From Eikenella exigua (GTDB lineage: Bacteria; Pseudomonadota; Gammaproteobacteria; Burkholderiales; Neisseriaceae), in the NCBI RefSeq assembly GCF_008805035.1, contig NZ_CP038018.1, forward strand, positions 558,001-622,000: 64,000 nt of DNA. Direction: 5' to 3'. Position 1 is the stretch's first letter, and every line of letters begins with the position of its first letter. The translations under genes and the position numbers were made by a program. The notes under the pieces were generated by a model. That model searched no databases. It had not been told where the DNA came from and worked only from the letters and a program-made list of their open reading frames with translations. Below, one piece after another: positions 1-7,979 of this stretch.

Positions 1-84
1 CTGGCTTGTTTGAGTTTTGAAAAGCAGTGTGAAAAATAGTTATCCATATAAATCAAACTATAGCAAAAAAGTGTGTTTTGGGGT

Positions 85-112
85 TTGACAGAATTTGAGA
101 AAGCCGTATAAT
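85..112 (+). promoter_or_regulatory. sigma-70 promoter of the tRNA pair
   Basis: A perfect -35 TTGACA (85-90) and a perfect -10 TATAAT (107-112) are separated by 16 bases. A GC-rich discriminator follows, and the tRNA gene begins 20 bases after the -10 box. A strong promoter with a GC-rich discriminator is typical of growth-rate-controlled stable RNA genes; that control is inferred, not seen. Confidence 0.85.
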
Positions 113-132
113 ACGCGCCTTCTGGAAGAAGT

Positions 133-209
133 GGCGAATTAGCTCAGCTGGTTAGAGCAGAGGAATCATAATCCTTGTGTCCGGGGTTCGAGTCCCTGAT
201 TCGCCACCA
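133..209 (+). tRNA. tRNA-Met (CAT anticodon)
   Basis: This is a 77-base cloverleaf with the CCA end encoded. The acceptor stem pairs GGCGAAT (133-139) with ATTCGCC (199-205). The D arm begins TAGCTCAGCTGG, the T arm contains GGTTCGAGTCC, and the seven-base anticodon loop ATCATAA gives CAT. Elongator Met is the simplest reading. A CAT anticodon can also belong to tRNA-Ile2, modified by TilS, and this cannot be excluded by eye. It shares a promoter with the tRNA-Ala five bases downstream. Confidence 0.9.
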
Positions 210-214
210 AATTG

Positions 215-290
<76 letters not shown>

Positions 291-298
291 AATTTCAA

Positions 299-327
299 AG
301 AGTCGGCTAAAATAGCCGGCTCTTTTT
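299..327 (+). terminator. terminator of the tRNA operon
   Basis: The stem AGAGTCGGCT / AGCCGGCTCT has one G-T pair and a loop of five A/T bases. It is followed by a run of T. It sits nine bases after the tRNA-Ala CCA end. Confidence 0.85.
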
Positions 328-689
328 GCATTTTCAGGTAGCCTTTGCCGTATGGTGTTGGGTATACACACTTGATGTGGTGGTGGAGAATCAATATTGG
401 CAGCAAACCCTTGCCTGATGCTGCTTCTCTCAAATCCATGCCAAGCAAAAAATCACCTATATAGGTGGTTTTTTATCGTAGGTAAAGGTGGTAAGATAAT
501 TACATTAGAACGATAATGACTCTTTTCGCCCCCGCTGTTTTGGAGCGATAAGGGTAGGGCGCTTGGAATGCAGTTGATGTTTGAATTTCTAAGTTTTCAG
601 GTAGCCTCAATCCAATCTTGAAACACAAATACACATTCTCATTTGTTGTGAATACAGGAATTACCCAGCAAAAACAAGGAAAAAGTTTT
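328..689. other. non-coding interval with two uptake sequences and a bidirectional hairpin
   Basis: No supported gene. It holds reverse-orientation uptake sequences at 333-344 and 596-607. A palindrome CACCTATATAGGTG at 454-467 is flanked by A and T runs and looks like a small bidirectional terminator (about 447-474). Predicted proteins antisense to the tRNAs are the familiar artefact that reads tRNA complements and were discarded. Confidence 0.6.
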
Positions 690-1457
690 ATGGTGCAACA
701 AGCTGGAATCAACTTTGTGGTGGCGCCGGACTACCTGCCCGACCACTTTAGCCATTGGTATCTACTCAGCAGTCATTTGCAGCGCGAAACCGAACTCTCC
801 ATCCATTTGCATCTGCCTGCTAATGCTGCAGAAATACAGGAGTTAGCCGAGGGCGGCAAAATGGATATGCTCTATGCCAATGCTTTTGATGCCGTGGCAC
901 TGATTAAAGACAAAGGCTATTTGCCACTGGTGTGTTTGAAAGATAAATTCGATGAAGCCGTAGTGGCCGTATCCGCCGAATCAGAGTATCAAAAAATAGA
1001 AGATTTGCCGGCTGATGCGTTGATTAAAACCGGCCCCAATCCCGATATCCGCTGCCTTGGCCTGCGTTTGTTGAAACAGGCCGGGTTGGATGTGGAACAG
1101 CTTAAAATTGAAGAAGCCGCTACCTTTCCCCAGGCAGCCTCTGCCCTGATTAGAGGCCAAGCACAGGCCGGCTTCTTCCTGGCCAGTACCTATGCCCACA
1201 TGAGCAAGCGTACGCTTGAGCAACTGCGCGTGTTGCAGGAAAGCAGTTTTGCCGCCGTAACGCATATGGTGGTGTTGCATCCCGATTTTGCCGAACAGCA
1301 AGAAGCCCTGCGTCAGGCATTTGCCGAGATGGCCGACAAACCCACCAGCAAAACCACGTTGGAAGCATTGGATTTGCCTGCCGGTTTCGCCGCCCTCACC
1401 CAAGAAGCTGCCGAACAGATGGTGGCCAATGCCGAAAACGGCCAACAGGATGATTGA
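690..1457 (+). CDS. PhnD-like substrate-binding-fold protein, apparently cytoplasmic
   Basis: The 255-residue product resembles the PhnD/SsuA/transferrin-type family that binds phosphate, phosphite or phosphonate for ABC importers (type 2 periplasmic-binding fold). Recognisable family features are the early stretch ending GGKMDMLYANAFDA and the middle block around TGPNPDIRCLGLRLL. The ATG at 690 is chosen because AAGGA lies about nine bases before it; an upstream in-frame ATG at 618 lacks such a site. From 690 there is no signal peptide or lipobox, and no permease or ATPase gene adjoins. A sensor or other intracellular role is therefore possible. It is separated from the ACT-domain gene by a strong hairpin. 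Family assignment is moderately sure; the ligand is unknown. Confidence 0.7.
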   Translation: MVQQAGINFVVAPDYLPDHFSHWYLLSSHLQRETELSIHLHLPANAAEIQELAEGGKMDMLYANAFDAVALIKDKGYLPLVCLKDKFDEAVVAVSAESEYQKIEDLPADALIKTGPNPDIRCLGLRLLKQAGLDVEQLKIEEAATFPQAASALIRGQAQAGFFLASTYAHMSKRTLEQLRVLQESSFAAVTHMVVLHPDFAEQQEALRQAFAEMADKPTSKTTLEALDLPAGFAALTQEAAEQMVANAENGQQDD

Positions 1458-1493
1458 GCACGGCTACCGTTCTATGCATGCCCATATCCTAGG

Positions 1494-1538
1494 AGGCCTT
1501 TGCGAACACACCGCAGAGTGGCACTTCGCAAAGGCCTC
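1494..1538 (+). terminator. 14-bp perfect hairpin after the PhnD-like gene
   Basis: GAGGCCTTTGCGAA (1494-1507) and TTCGCAAAGGCCTC (1525-1538) form a perfect 14-bp stem with a 17-base loop, followed by AAATTTTC. It ends 21 bases before the next start codon. It probably terminates or attenuates transcription between the two genes. The T run is imperfect, so termination strength is uncertain. Confidence 0.6.
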
Positions 1539-1559
1539 AAATTTTCAAACAGAAATTGA

Positions 1560-1850
1560 ATGACTATGCCCCAGCCTAACCCCCATTCCATACTCACCAT
1601 TATCGGCAAAGACCGCATCGGCATCGTTTACGACGTATCCAAACTCTTGGCCGAACATCAAATCAACATCCTCAATATCAGTCAGCAGCTCATGGGCGAA
1701 TATTTCACCATGATTATCCTGATGGATACCAGCCGCTGCCCGCAAAGCCGCGAAGAAATGCTGAGCGTGTTTGCCCAAGCCGGTGAGAAGCTGGGCTTGG
1801 ATATTCGCATGCAAAACGAAGCGTTGTTCAACGCTATGCACCGGATTTAA
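1560..1850 (+). CDS. ACT domain protein (UPF0237 family)
   Basis: This 96-residue protein is essentially one ACT domain. It starts with the beta strand HSILTIIGKDRIGIVYDVSK, where the GKDRIGIV turn is typical of ligand-binding ACT folds, and ends with a helix and beta strand around LDIRMQNEALFNAM. Across bacteria this family is commonly encoded directly before a UPF0210/PFL gene, as here. That suggests joint function, perhaps amino acid sensing; the function is not established. An in-frame ATG at 1566 is an alternative start. No good ribosome site precedes either. Confidence 0.85.
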   Translation: MTMPQPNPHSILTIIGKDRIGIVYDVSKLLAEHQINILNISQQLMGEYFTMIILMDTSRCPQSREEMLSVFAQAGEKLGLDIRMQNEALFNAMHRI

Positions 1851-1855
1851 TTTGC

Positions 1856-1921
1856 AGGCTACCTGAAAGCTCTTCGCCGCGATTACAGTATTTTAGGCAG
1901 GGAATATGTTTCAGGTAGCCT
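1856..1921. repeat. facing uptake sequence pair (wide spacing)
   Basis: AGGCTACCTGAA at 1856-1867 faces TTCAGGTAGCCT at 1910-1921, 42 bases apart. The spacing is wide for a terminator hairpin but the arms are perfect. It lies just after the ACT-domain gene. A further forward copy at 2030-2041 abuts the next start codon. Confidence 0.6.
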
Positions 1922-2042
1922 GAAGTGAGGAAATACCCAGAGATATTCGCATACCAGATGCGTAAAAGTGTTGAGGGAACCCATAGAAATATGTATGTCA
2001 AATTCAAAATTTAATCCAACAATATAAAAAGGCTACCTGAAA

Positions 2043-3398
2043 ATGTCCCTTCGCTTTACCGAAATCCTCGAAACCATCCGCATGGTGTCCGAGCAAAACT
2101 TTGACGTGCGCACCATCACCATCGGCATTGACCTGCACGACTGCATCAGTCCTGACCTGGAACAGCTCAACCGCAACATCTACGACAAAATCACCCGTAT
2201 CGGCAAAGACCTGGTCACGACTGCCACAACACTCTCCGCCAAATACGGCGTGCCTATCGTCAACCAGCGTATTGCCGTCACGCCGATTGCGCAAATTGCC
2301 GCCGCGACCGGGGCGGACAGCTATGTGAGCGTGGCAGAGACGCTGGACAAGGCGGCCAAAGCCATCGGCGTTTCCTTTATCGGCGGCTTCTCCGCCCTGG
2401 TGCACAAAGGCCTCTCGCCCGCCGACCGCGTCCTGATCGCCAGCATCCCGGAAGCGATGCGCATGACCGGCATCGTCTGCGCCTCCATCAACATCGGCAG
2501 TACCCGCGCCGGCATCAACATGGACGCGGTCAAGCTCGCGGCGGACACCATCAAGCACACCGCCGCCATCACCCCGGAAGGCTTCGGCTGCGCCAAAATC
2601 GTCGTCTTCTGCAACGCCGTCGAAGACAACCCCTTCATGGCAGGCGCCTTCCACGGCGCAGGCGAAGCGGACGCCGTCATCAACGTCGGCGTCTCCGGGC
2701 CGGGCGTGGTACAGGCGGCGCTGCAACACTGCGACGGCAAGAACCTCACCGAAATCGCCGAAATCGTCAAAAAAACCGCCTTCAAAATCACCCGCGTCGG
2801 CGAACTCATCGGTCAGGAAGCGGCGCGGCTCCTCGGCATCCCCTTCGGCATTCTTGACCTCTCGCTCGCGCCCACCCCTGCCGTCGGCGACAGCGTCGCC
2901 CGCATTCTCGAAGCGATGGGTCTCAGCGTCTGCGGCACGCACGGCACCACCGCCGCCCTTGCCCTGCTGAACGATGCGGTGAAAAAAGGCGGGATGATGG
3001 CCTCATCCGCCGTCGGCGGCCTGAGCGGCGCCTTCATCCCCGTCTCCGAAGACGAAGGCATGATTGCCGCCGCTGCCAGCGGCGTCCTCACCCTGGACAA
3101 ACTCGAAGCGATGACGGCAGTGTGCTCCGTCGGTCTCGACATGGTCGCCGTGCCGGGCGACACCCCGGCGGCGACCATTGCGGGCATCATCGCCGACGAA
3201 GCCGCCATCGGCATGATCAACAGCAAAACCACCGCCGTGCGCATCATCCCCGTACCGGGCAAAGGCGTGGGCGAACGCGTCGAATTCGGCGGCCTGCTCG
3301 GCTACGCGCCAATCATGCCGGTCAAGACGGGCTCGTGTGCGAACTTCATCGCGCGCGGCGGCCGCATCCCCGCACCGGTGCAGTCGTTGAAGAATTAA
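2043..3398 (+). CDS. UPF0210 (PFL family) protein
   Basis: The 451-residue product has the length and sequence of the UPF0210/DUF711 family, structurally related to glycyl-radical (PFL-like) folds but without demonstrated enzymatic activity. Recognisable segments are the N-terminal RFTEILETIRMV, the central SIGG-like SFIGGFSALVHKG, and the Gly-rich C-terminal part with SAVGGLSGAFIPVSEDEGM. Its usual partner, the ACT-domain protein, lies upstream. The start is at 2043, one base after a complete uptake sequence, so there is no normal Shine-Dalgarno sequence. The gene is strongly G+C rich at third positions and carries no internal uptake sequence, while uptake sequences flank it on both sides. 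Acquisition by transformation is possible but unproven. Confidence 0.88.
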   Translation: MSLRFTEILETIRMVSEQNFDVRTITIGIDLHDCISPDLEQLNRNIYDKITRIGKDLVTTATTLSAKYGVPIVNQRIAVTPIAQIAAATGADSYVSVAETLDKAAKAIGVSFIGGFSALVHKGLSPADRVLIASIPEAMRMTGIVCASINIGSTRAGINMDAVKLAADTIKHTAAITPEGFGCAKIVVFCNAVEDNPFMAGAFHGAGEADAVINVGVSGPGVVQAALQHCDGKNLTEIAEIVKKTAFKITRVGELIGQEAARLLGIPFGILDLSLAPTPAVGDSVARILEAMGLSVCGTHGTTAALALLNDAVKKGGMMASSAVGGLSGAFIPVSEDEGMIAAAASGVLTLDKLEAMTAVCSVGLDMVAVPGDTPAATIAGIIADEAAIGMINSKTTAVRIIPVPGKGVGERVEFGGLLGYAPIMPVKTGSCANFIARGGRIPAPVQSLKN

Positions 3399-3401
3399 AC
3401 C

Positions 3402-3442
3402 AAAGGCTACCTGAAACCTTTATTTGGTTTTCAGGCAGCCTT
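3402..3442 (+). terminator. uptake-sequence hairpin after the UPF0210 gene
   Basis: AGGCTACCTGAA (3404-3415) faces TTCAGGCAGCCT (3430-3441). The second arm differs by one base and equals the uptake dialect reported for Kingella (AGGCAGCCTGAA). The stem contains one mismatch. It lies between the UPF0210 stop and the trpA start. Confidence 0.65.
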
Positions 3443-3446
3443 AGAT

Positions 3447-4240
3447 ATGGATGAAATCATTGGTAGAATCAAACAAGTCTTTCAAAAAAACGATACACAT
3501 AAAGCCTTGGTTGCCTACATCACCGCCAGCGACCCAAACTTTGAAACCACACTGGAGCTGATGCGCGGCCTGGCCGCCAATGGCGCGGATATTATCGAGC
3601 TGGCGTGCCGTTTCCTGACGCGGTGTTGGACGGCCCCACCATCCAGCGTGCCGCCGAGCGTGCCTTGGTAAACGGAGTCGCCCTGAAAGATGTATTGGAA
3701 ACCGTGTGCCGTTTCCGCCAAAGCAACCAAAGCACGTCCGTGGTGCTGATGGGCTACCTGAACCCGATTCACAAAATGGGCTATGCGCCATTCGTACGTG
3801 CCGCCAAAGAAGCTGGCGTAGACGGCGTGCTCACAGTGGATAGCCCGATTGAAACCGTGGTTCCGCTGCATAACGCGCTTAAAGCCGTAGGGCTCGACAC
3901 CATTTTTCTGATCGCCCCCACCACCGGCGAGGCGCGGATGACTGAAATTGCCAAGCTGGCTTCTGGCTTCGTGTATTACGTATCGCTCAAAGGCGTTACC
4001 GGCTCGGTTAGCCTGAACACTGCTGAAGTAGCCGAAAAAGTGGCTGTGCTGCGCCGCCATGTACCGCTGCCGATTTGTGTGGGCTTCGGCATTTCTGATG
4101 CCGAGAGTGCGCGGCAGATCGCTGCCGTGGCCGATGGTGTGGTGATCGGCAGCCGCATTGTGAAAGAAATCGAAGCCAACCCTGGCCGCGAAGTCGAAGC
4201 CGCAGGCAAGTTGGTGAAAAGCCTGAAAGAAGCCATTTGA
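3447..4240 (+). pseudogene. trpA: tryptophan synthase alpha chain, single-base frameshift
   Basis: TrpA cleaves indole-3-glycerol phosphate and passes indole to TrpB. The first frame runs from ATG 3447 through AYITASDPNFETT to GADIIEL, where the catalytic Glu lies. It then leaves frame at 3602-3603. The remainder is open in the +2 frame from about 3605, beginning VPFPDAVLDGPTIQRAAE with the catalytic Asp of the DGP motif and continuing to 4240. One G appears to be missing, since GAGCTGGGCGTGCCG would be expected. Restoring it gives a normal 264-residue enzyme with every conserved block. So this is either a very recent mutation or an error in a G run. The family signature FSDP is here FPDA. 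AccD lies downstream, as in Neisseria. Confidence 0.9.
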
Positions 4241-4378
4241 GGCTACCTGAAAGCGCGAAACCAAACGTAAACTTTGGCAAAGTTAGAACTTGAGCCGGTG
4301 GCCGGCAAAGGCTATGATGGCGGTTGTCCGTTTCTAGGTAGCCTTCTGCCCAGGCAATTATTAACAAAGGAGCAAGCC

Positions 4379-5242
4379 ATGAGTTGGCTCGATAAAATCC
4401 TCCCCCCGAAAATCAAACGCGAAGACAGCGGTAAATCCGGCGTGCCGGAAGGCCTGTGGCGCAAATGCCCGGCTTGCTCTGAAGTGCTGTATGCCTCCGA
4501 TTTGGAACAAAACTACCAAGTTTGCCCCAAGTGCAACCACCATAATCCGCTCAGCGCCCGCGAGCGGCTGGATCTGCTGTTAGACGAAACAGGCCGCGAA
4601 GAAATCGGCGCCGAGGTGAAGCCCACCGATATTCTGAAATTCAAAGACAGCAAAAAATACCCCGACCGCCTCAGCACGGCGCGCAAAGCCACCGGTGAAA
4701 ACGATGCGCTGGTGGTGATGACAGGAGAAATGGACGGGCTGCCCGTGGTGGTGGCTGCCTTTGAATTCCGTTTTATCGGCGGCTCGATGGGCTCGGTGGT
4801 GGGCGAACGTTTCGTGCGCGGTGTGCGCGAGGCTGCGGAAAACGGCTGTGCCTTTATCTGCGTGGCCGCTTCCGGCGGGGCGAGGATGCAGGAAGGTCTG
4901 AGCTCGTTGATGCAGATGACTAAAACCAGCGCCGTGCTGCACCTGTTGAGCGATAAGCAGCTGCCCTTTATTTCCGTGCTCACCGACCCGACCATGGGCG
5001 GCGTTTCCGCCAGCTTTGCCTTTTTGGGCGACGTGGTGCTGGCCGAGCCGAATGCGCTAGTGGGCTTTGCCGGCCCGCGCGTGATCGAGCAGACTGTGCG
5101 CGAAAAGCTGCCAGAAGGCTTCCAGCGCGCCGAATTCTTACTGGAAAAAGGCGCCATCGACCAGATTGTGGACCGCCGCGAAATGAAAGCGCGTATCGCC
5201 AAACTTATTCGCCTGCTGCGCAACCAGCCGGTGGCGGCTTAG
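4379..5242 (+). CDS. accD: acetyl-CoA carboxylase carboxyltransferase subunit beta
   Basis: AccD forms the carboxyltransferase tetramer with AccA and makes malonyl-CoA for fatty acid synthesis. The 287-residue product starts MSWLDKILPPKIK and has the N-terminal zinc ribbon with CPAC near residue 27 and CPKC near residue 46. The crotonase-like core includes GGSMGSVVGERFVRG, the oxyanion-forming SGGARMQEG, and TDPTMGGVSASFA. The ATG at 4379 is preceded by AAGGAG at good spacing. An in-frame start about 105 bases upstream would add residues absent from the family. It follows trpA and ends in a strong terminator. Confidence 0.97.
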   Translation: MSWLDKILPPKIKREDSGKSGVPEGLWRKCPACSEVLYASDLEQNYQVCPKCNHHNPLSARERLDLLLDETGREEIGAEVKPTDILKFKDSKKYPDRLSTARKATGENDALVVMTGEMDGLPVVVAAFEFRFIGGSMGSVVGERFVRGVREAAENGCAFICVAASGGARMQEGLSSLMQMTKTSAVLHLLSDKQLPFISVLTDPTMGGVSASFAFLGDVVLAEPNALVGFAGPRVIEQTVREKLPEGFQRAEFLLEKGAIDQIVDRREMKARIAKLIRLLRNQPVAA

Positions 5243-5260
5243 TTGGAAGAGATACGAATA

Positions 5261-5294
5261 GAAACAGGCCGGAGTAATACGGCCTGTTTCTTGT
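5261..5294 (+). terminator. accD terminator
   Basis: GAAACAGGCC (5261-5270) and GGCCTGTTTC (5281-5290) form a perfect 10-bp stem with a 10-base loop, followed by TTGTTTG. It is an ordinary intrinsic terminator not built from uptake sequences. Confidence 0.8.
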
Positions 5295-5313
5295 TTGCTG
5301 TTCCAGAATGGTA

Positions 5314-5354
5314 TGAGGCTACCTGAAAGGGATAAATTGTTTCAGGTAGCCTCA
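5314..5354. terminator. uptake-sequence hairpin
   Basis: AGGCTACCTGAA (5316-5327) faces TTCAGGTAGCCT (5341-5352) with a 13-base loop. It is a second stem-loop between accD and the following gene. A TATAAT at 5376-5381 just after it may be the -10 box of the next gene. Confidence 0.7.
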
Positions 5355-5410
5355 CGCTAGGCTGCCTGTTTTCGCTATAATTCTTAACAGCCTGGCTATG
5401 AAAGAACCGC

Positions 5411-6751
5411 ATGAACCACCTGAAATATTTGTTTGGTGTAATTGCCATCCTGATTCTGTCTGTTGTTTCTACTCTGTATCTGTTCCCTGAATGGCTGAAA
5501 CAGCGCGAAATTCGCGCTGCCGAAGCCGATTTGGCCTTGCTGGCCACTCCGCCTGCGCCACCGTCATCCGTGAAAAACGGCATAGATGCGCTGTGGCTGC
5601 TGGAATACCGCACCGCCGACGATGCCGAGCGTGCTGATTTGACGCGCTGCTTCGATAAGGTAATCCAATACGATAATGATGCTTCGGTGAAATATCCGGA
5701 ATTGGCGGCCAAATACCTGTCACCACCCGATGACATTTTGAAGTTCAATGGCACGGCGACGGAATACCTGGCAGAAATTCGTGCCGACCTGCCGCAATAC
5801 CGCACCGAGTCGGAAAAACACGCCGAACTGTTTGCCAATGTGGACAAACTGGCCGATTACGACACCTTCGCCCCACGCGACTGGCCGAATGATGAAGAGG
5901 ATTTAACTGGAATACGTCTGCCTCGCTTTCAGTTTGTCGCCATCAGCCATGTCGTAGCTGCGTTGGATTGGGTGCAGGGCAGGGAGCATGAAGCTTGGAG
6001 GCGCGTCTGCCGCAACATCAAAACCGGCCGCAGCCTGCTGCACAGCCGCCCAGGCCTGATTTACCCCATGATCGGTAACGCCATCATCCTCCGTAATACT
6101 GACTTGGCAGCACAGATGCTGTATGAAAAACCTGAATGGGCAAACCGCCTGCCTGACGAATGTGGCGGCATGTTTGATGTGCTGACCGAACAAGAACAAA
6201 GCATCTGCCTGGCGGTGCAAGACGAATTCCGCCTATCTGCCAACCTACAGCACAAATTGGAAAACGAAGTGCAGCAGATGACACCGACAGGCCAATCGTA
6301 TGGCCCCAGAGTATTGGATACGGCACACAACCTCGCCATGATGGCACCGTATTATGCTGTCTGCTGCAAGCCGGAAGCCGCTACTATTTTGCAGGCCGAC
6401 CAGAAAGCGCCATGGCAGCCGTCGTTGGGAAAAACACTGATCGAAAAATGGGCGTGTGTGAGGAATAGCGTTGGTTGTTTGACTTCTGATATCGCGATAC
6501 CTTCGTTTGGCGAATACATCTACCGCCTGCAAGGCGCCGCCATGCAGCAGCGCGCCTTCCAGGCAACTTTGGCCTTATACTGCCTGCCGGTTGACAACCG
6601 CCGTGCTGCCTTGGAGAGTATATTGGCCGAACATTCCTCCCCATCACGCAAATTGAGGTGGAATGAGCAGGAGCGGATAATTTATTTCGATGCATACAGC
6701 CCAAGCAAGGCTCCAGATCCGATTCCGTTTAACCTTGATGCCGGAAGATAG
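5411..6751 (+). CDS. hypothetical membrane-anchored protein
   Basis: The 446-residue product is not recognised. It begins with a single hydrophobic segment (about residues 5-24, LKYLFGVIAILILSVVSTLY). A long soluble part follows, rich in acidic and aromatic residues, with helical stretches such as EAWRRVCRNIKTGRSLLH and no cysteine-lipid motif. The topology suggests one inner-membrane anchor with the body in the periplasm. TATAAT lies 30 bases before the start, so it is probably transcribed alone, and an uptake-sequence hairpin follows downstream. No catalytic motif could be identified. Its reading frame is intact over 1.3 kb and its codon use matches its neighbours, so it is very likely a real gene. 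Confidence 0.8.
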   Translation: MNHLKYLFGVIAILILSVVSTLYLFPEWLKQREIRAAEADLALLATPPAPPSSVKNGIDALWLLEYRTADDAERADLTRCFDKVIQYDNDASVKYPELAAKYLSPPDDILKFNGTATEYLAEIRADLPQYRTESEKHAELFANVDKLADYDTFAPRDWPNDEEDLTGIRLPRFQFVAISHVVAALDWVQGREHEAWRRVCRNIKTGRSLLHSRPGLIYPMIGNAIILRNTDLAAQMLYEKPEWANRLPDECGGMFDVLTEQEQSICLAVQDEFRLSANLQHKLENEVQQMTPTGQSYGPRVLDTAHNLAMMAPYYAVCCKPEAATILQADQKAPWQPSLGKTLIEKWACVRNSVGCLTSDIAIPSFGEYIYRLQGAAMQQRAFQATLALYCLPVDNRRAALESILAEHSSPSRKLRWNEQERIIYFDAYSPSKAPDPIPFNLDAGR

Positions 6752-6842
6752 AATTCAGCTGGTCTGAAAAAAGATAAGCTGCTATCAGATAAATTTGCCT
6801 GCGCTAAGGAAGGCGCAATAGCTGTGGTACACTGGACAAATT

Positions 6843-6882
6843 AAGGCTACCTGAAACAGAAAAACCGTTTCAGGTAGCCTTT
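6843..6882. terminator. uptake-sequence hairpin
   Basis: AGGCTACCTGAA (6844-6855) faces TTCAGGTAGCCT (6869-6880) with extra pairing of AAAC/GTTT inside, and TTTTG follows. It lies between convergent genes and can serve both strands. Confidence 0.75.
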
Positions 6883-6898
6883 TGCTTGGGTTGTCGGT

Positions 6899-7087
6899 TT
6901 ATTCCACCGGTTTGAGGGTGGGCAGGACAGTGTCCCAGATAGCGAGGATTTCTTCTTGGCTGCGTTTGGTGCCGGAGAAGGTTTTGGTGCTGAAGGGCAT
7001 CATCACGAGGAGGTGGTCGCTTTCGCACTCCCAAGCGAGCCGGTAGTGATTATTGTCCCAGCGGCTGATTTTTTCATAGCTGGGCAT
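6899..7087 (-). pseudogene. remnant of a small hypothetical gene, start lost
   Basis: On the minus strand a 62-residue frame reads from an ATG at 7087 (MPSYEKISRWDNNHYRLAWE) to a stop at 6899. Protein-like sequence continues upstream in the same frame without any start codon (PHKEKGLREING precedes the Met) and runs back through a degenerate uptake sequence near 7137. No Shine-Dalgarno sequence precedes 7087. I do not recognise the family. It is most simply the 3' remnant of a gene whose 5' end has been replaced; a genuine short gene starting at 7087 is less likely. Confidence 0.4.
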
Positions 7088-7197
7088 GCCGTTGATTTCA
7101 CGCAGGCCTTTTTCCTTATGGGGGGATTGGAATTTGAGGTTACCTGAAAAAGTGGAGGCAGAGGCAGGTAAGGCTGGGTAGTTGTTTGAGCAGGAAG

Positions 7198-7238
7198 AAG
7201 GCTACCTGAAAGCGAAGCTGAAATTTCAGGTAGCCCTT
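7198..7238 (-). terminator. uptake-sequence hairpin after proQ
   Basis: AGGCTACCTGAA (7199-7210) faces TTCAGGTAGCCC (7225-7236), with an additional short pairing (GAAATTTC) near the loop. It sits 14 bases beyond the proQ stop codon. Confidence 0.7.
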
Positions 7239-7251
7239 ATTGACAGCAGAT

Positions 7252-7734
7252 TTATTCGGCTGCAGGGGTGGCAGGAACTTCTGCGGCGGGGGCAGCAGTT
7301 TCCGCTGCGGCTTCGGCAGGCTGTTCGGCAACGGCGGCTTCAGCTTCGGCCGCTTGTTGTTCGGCCTGTTTGGCGGCTTGGCGGGCAAGCATTTCCTGCA
7401 CGGCGGGGTGTTGTTGGGCGATGGCCTGCTCTTCGGAGCTGACTTCGCCTTTGAAGCGGTTGTTCAAATCGAAGCGCTTACCGCCGCGTGCCAGCGATTT
7501 GAGGTAGCGCGGGCGGCGGCAGTGGTTGGAAAGCACGCGGGCGATTAGGGCGGGATCGTATTGGGGCAGGGCGGCAACGAGGTCTTTGTCGATGCCCAAG
7601 GCCAGGGGCTTGAAGCGTTTGAATACGTCGTATTTGCCGTAGATGTGATCGGCAATCAGATCGGTTTGCTTTTTCTTGCTCATAGTCTGCACGGCAGATT
7701 TGAGGGCGGCTCCCAAGGCGGTTTCTTGTGTCAT
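7252..7734 (-). CDS. proQ: ProQ/FinO-family RNA chaperone
   Basis: ProQ/FinO-domain proteins bind structured 3' ends of small RNAs and mRNAs and alter their stability or pairing. The 160-residue product has a FinO fold over residues 1-105, with the family block YDVFKRFKPLALGIDKDL, the YDPALIARVLSNHCRRPRYL helices and the LARGGKRFDL turn. It ends in an Ala/Glu/Pro-rich low-complexity tail of about 50 residues, probably disordered. The protein is close in size to the minimal ProQ of Neisseria meningitidis but with a longer tail. It appears monocistronic and ends in an uptake-sequence hairpin. The start ATG at 7734 has GAGAACCC upstream, a weak ribosome site. Confidence 0.9.
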   Translation of the reverse strand: MTQETALGAALKSAVQTMSKKKQTDLIADHIYGKYDVFKRFKPLALGIDKDLVAALPQYDPALIARVLSNHCRRPRYLKSLARGGKRFDLNNRFKGEVSSEEQAIAQQHPAVQEMLARQAAKQAEQQAAEAEAAVAEQPAEAAAETAAPAAEVPATPAAE

Positions 7735-7979
7735 GGTGGGTTCTCGTTAGTAGGGTAGTGGGTGGATTGTGGCACAGCTTGGCAGTTTTGGCGAACAATC
7801 CTTATGTTTTTGCGGGTTTGTACGGCTTTGTCTGGCAATAATTGCTATTTTAGCCAGGAGGCTGGATTACTTTCAGGTAGCCTGAATGGCATGGATTTGG
7901 TAGTTGCAGCTATTTCTTTCATACCGGGCAGCGAGCTGCAGGGGCACAGTTAGCACGAGGCAAGAAAGCAGGGTTTTAG

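Noticed and set aside
2004..2942. Long minus-strand frame of 312 codons opposite the UPF0210 gene
   Set aside because: It is a shadow of a G+C-rich gene with biased third positions; composition is His/Asp/Gly rich with no family match.
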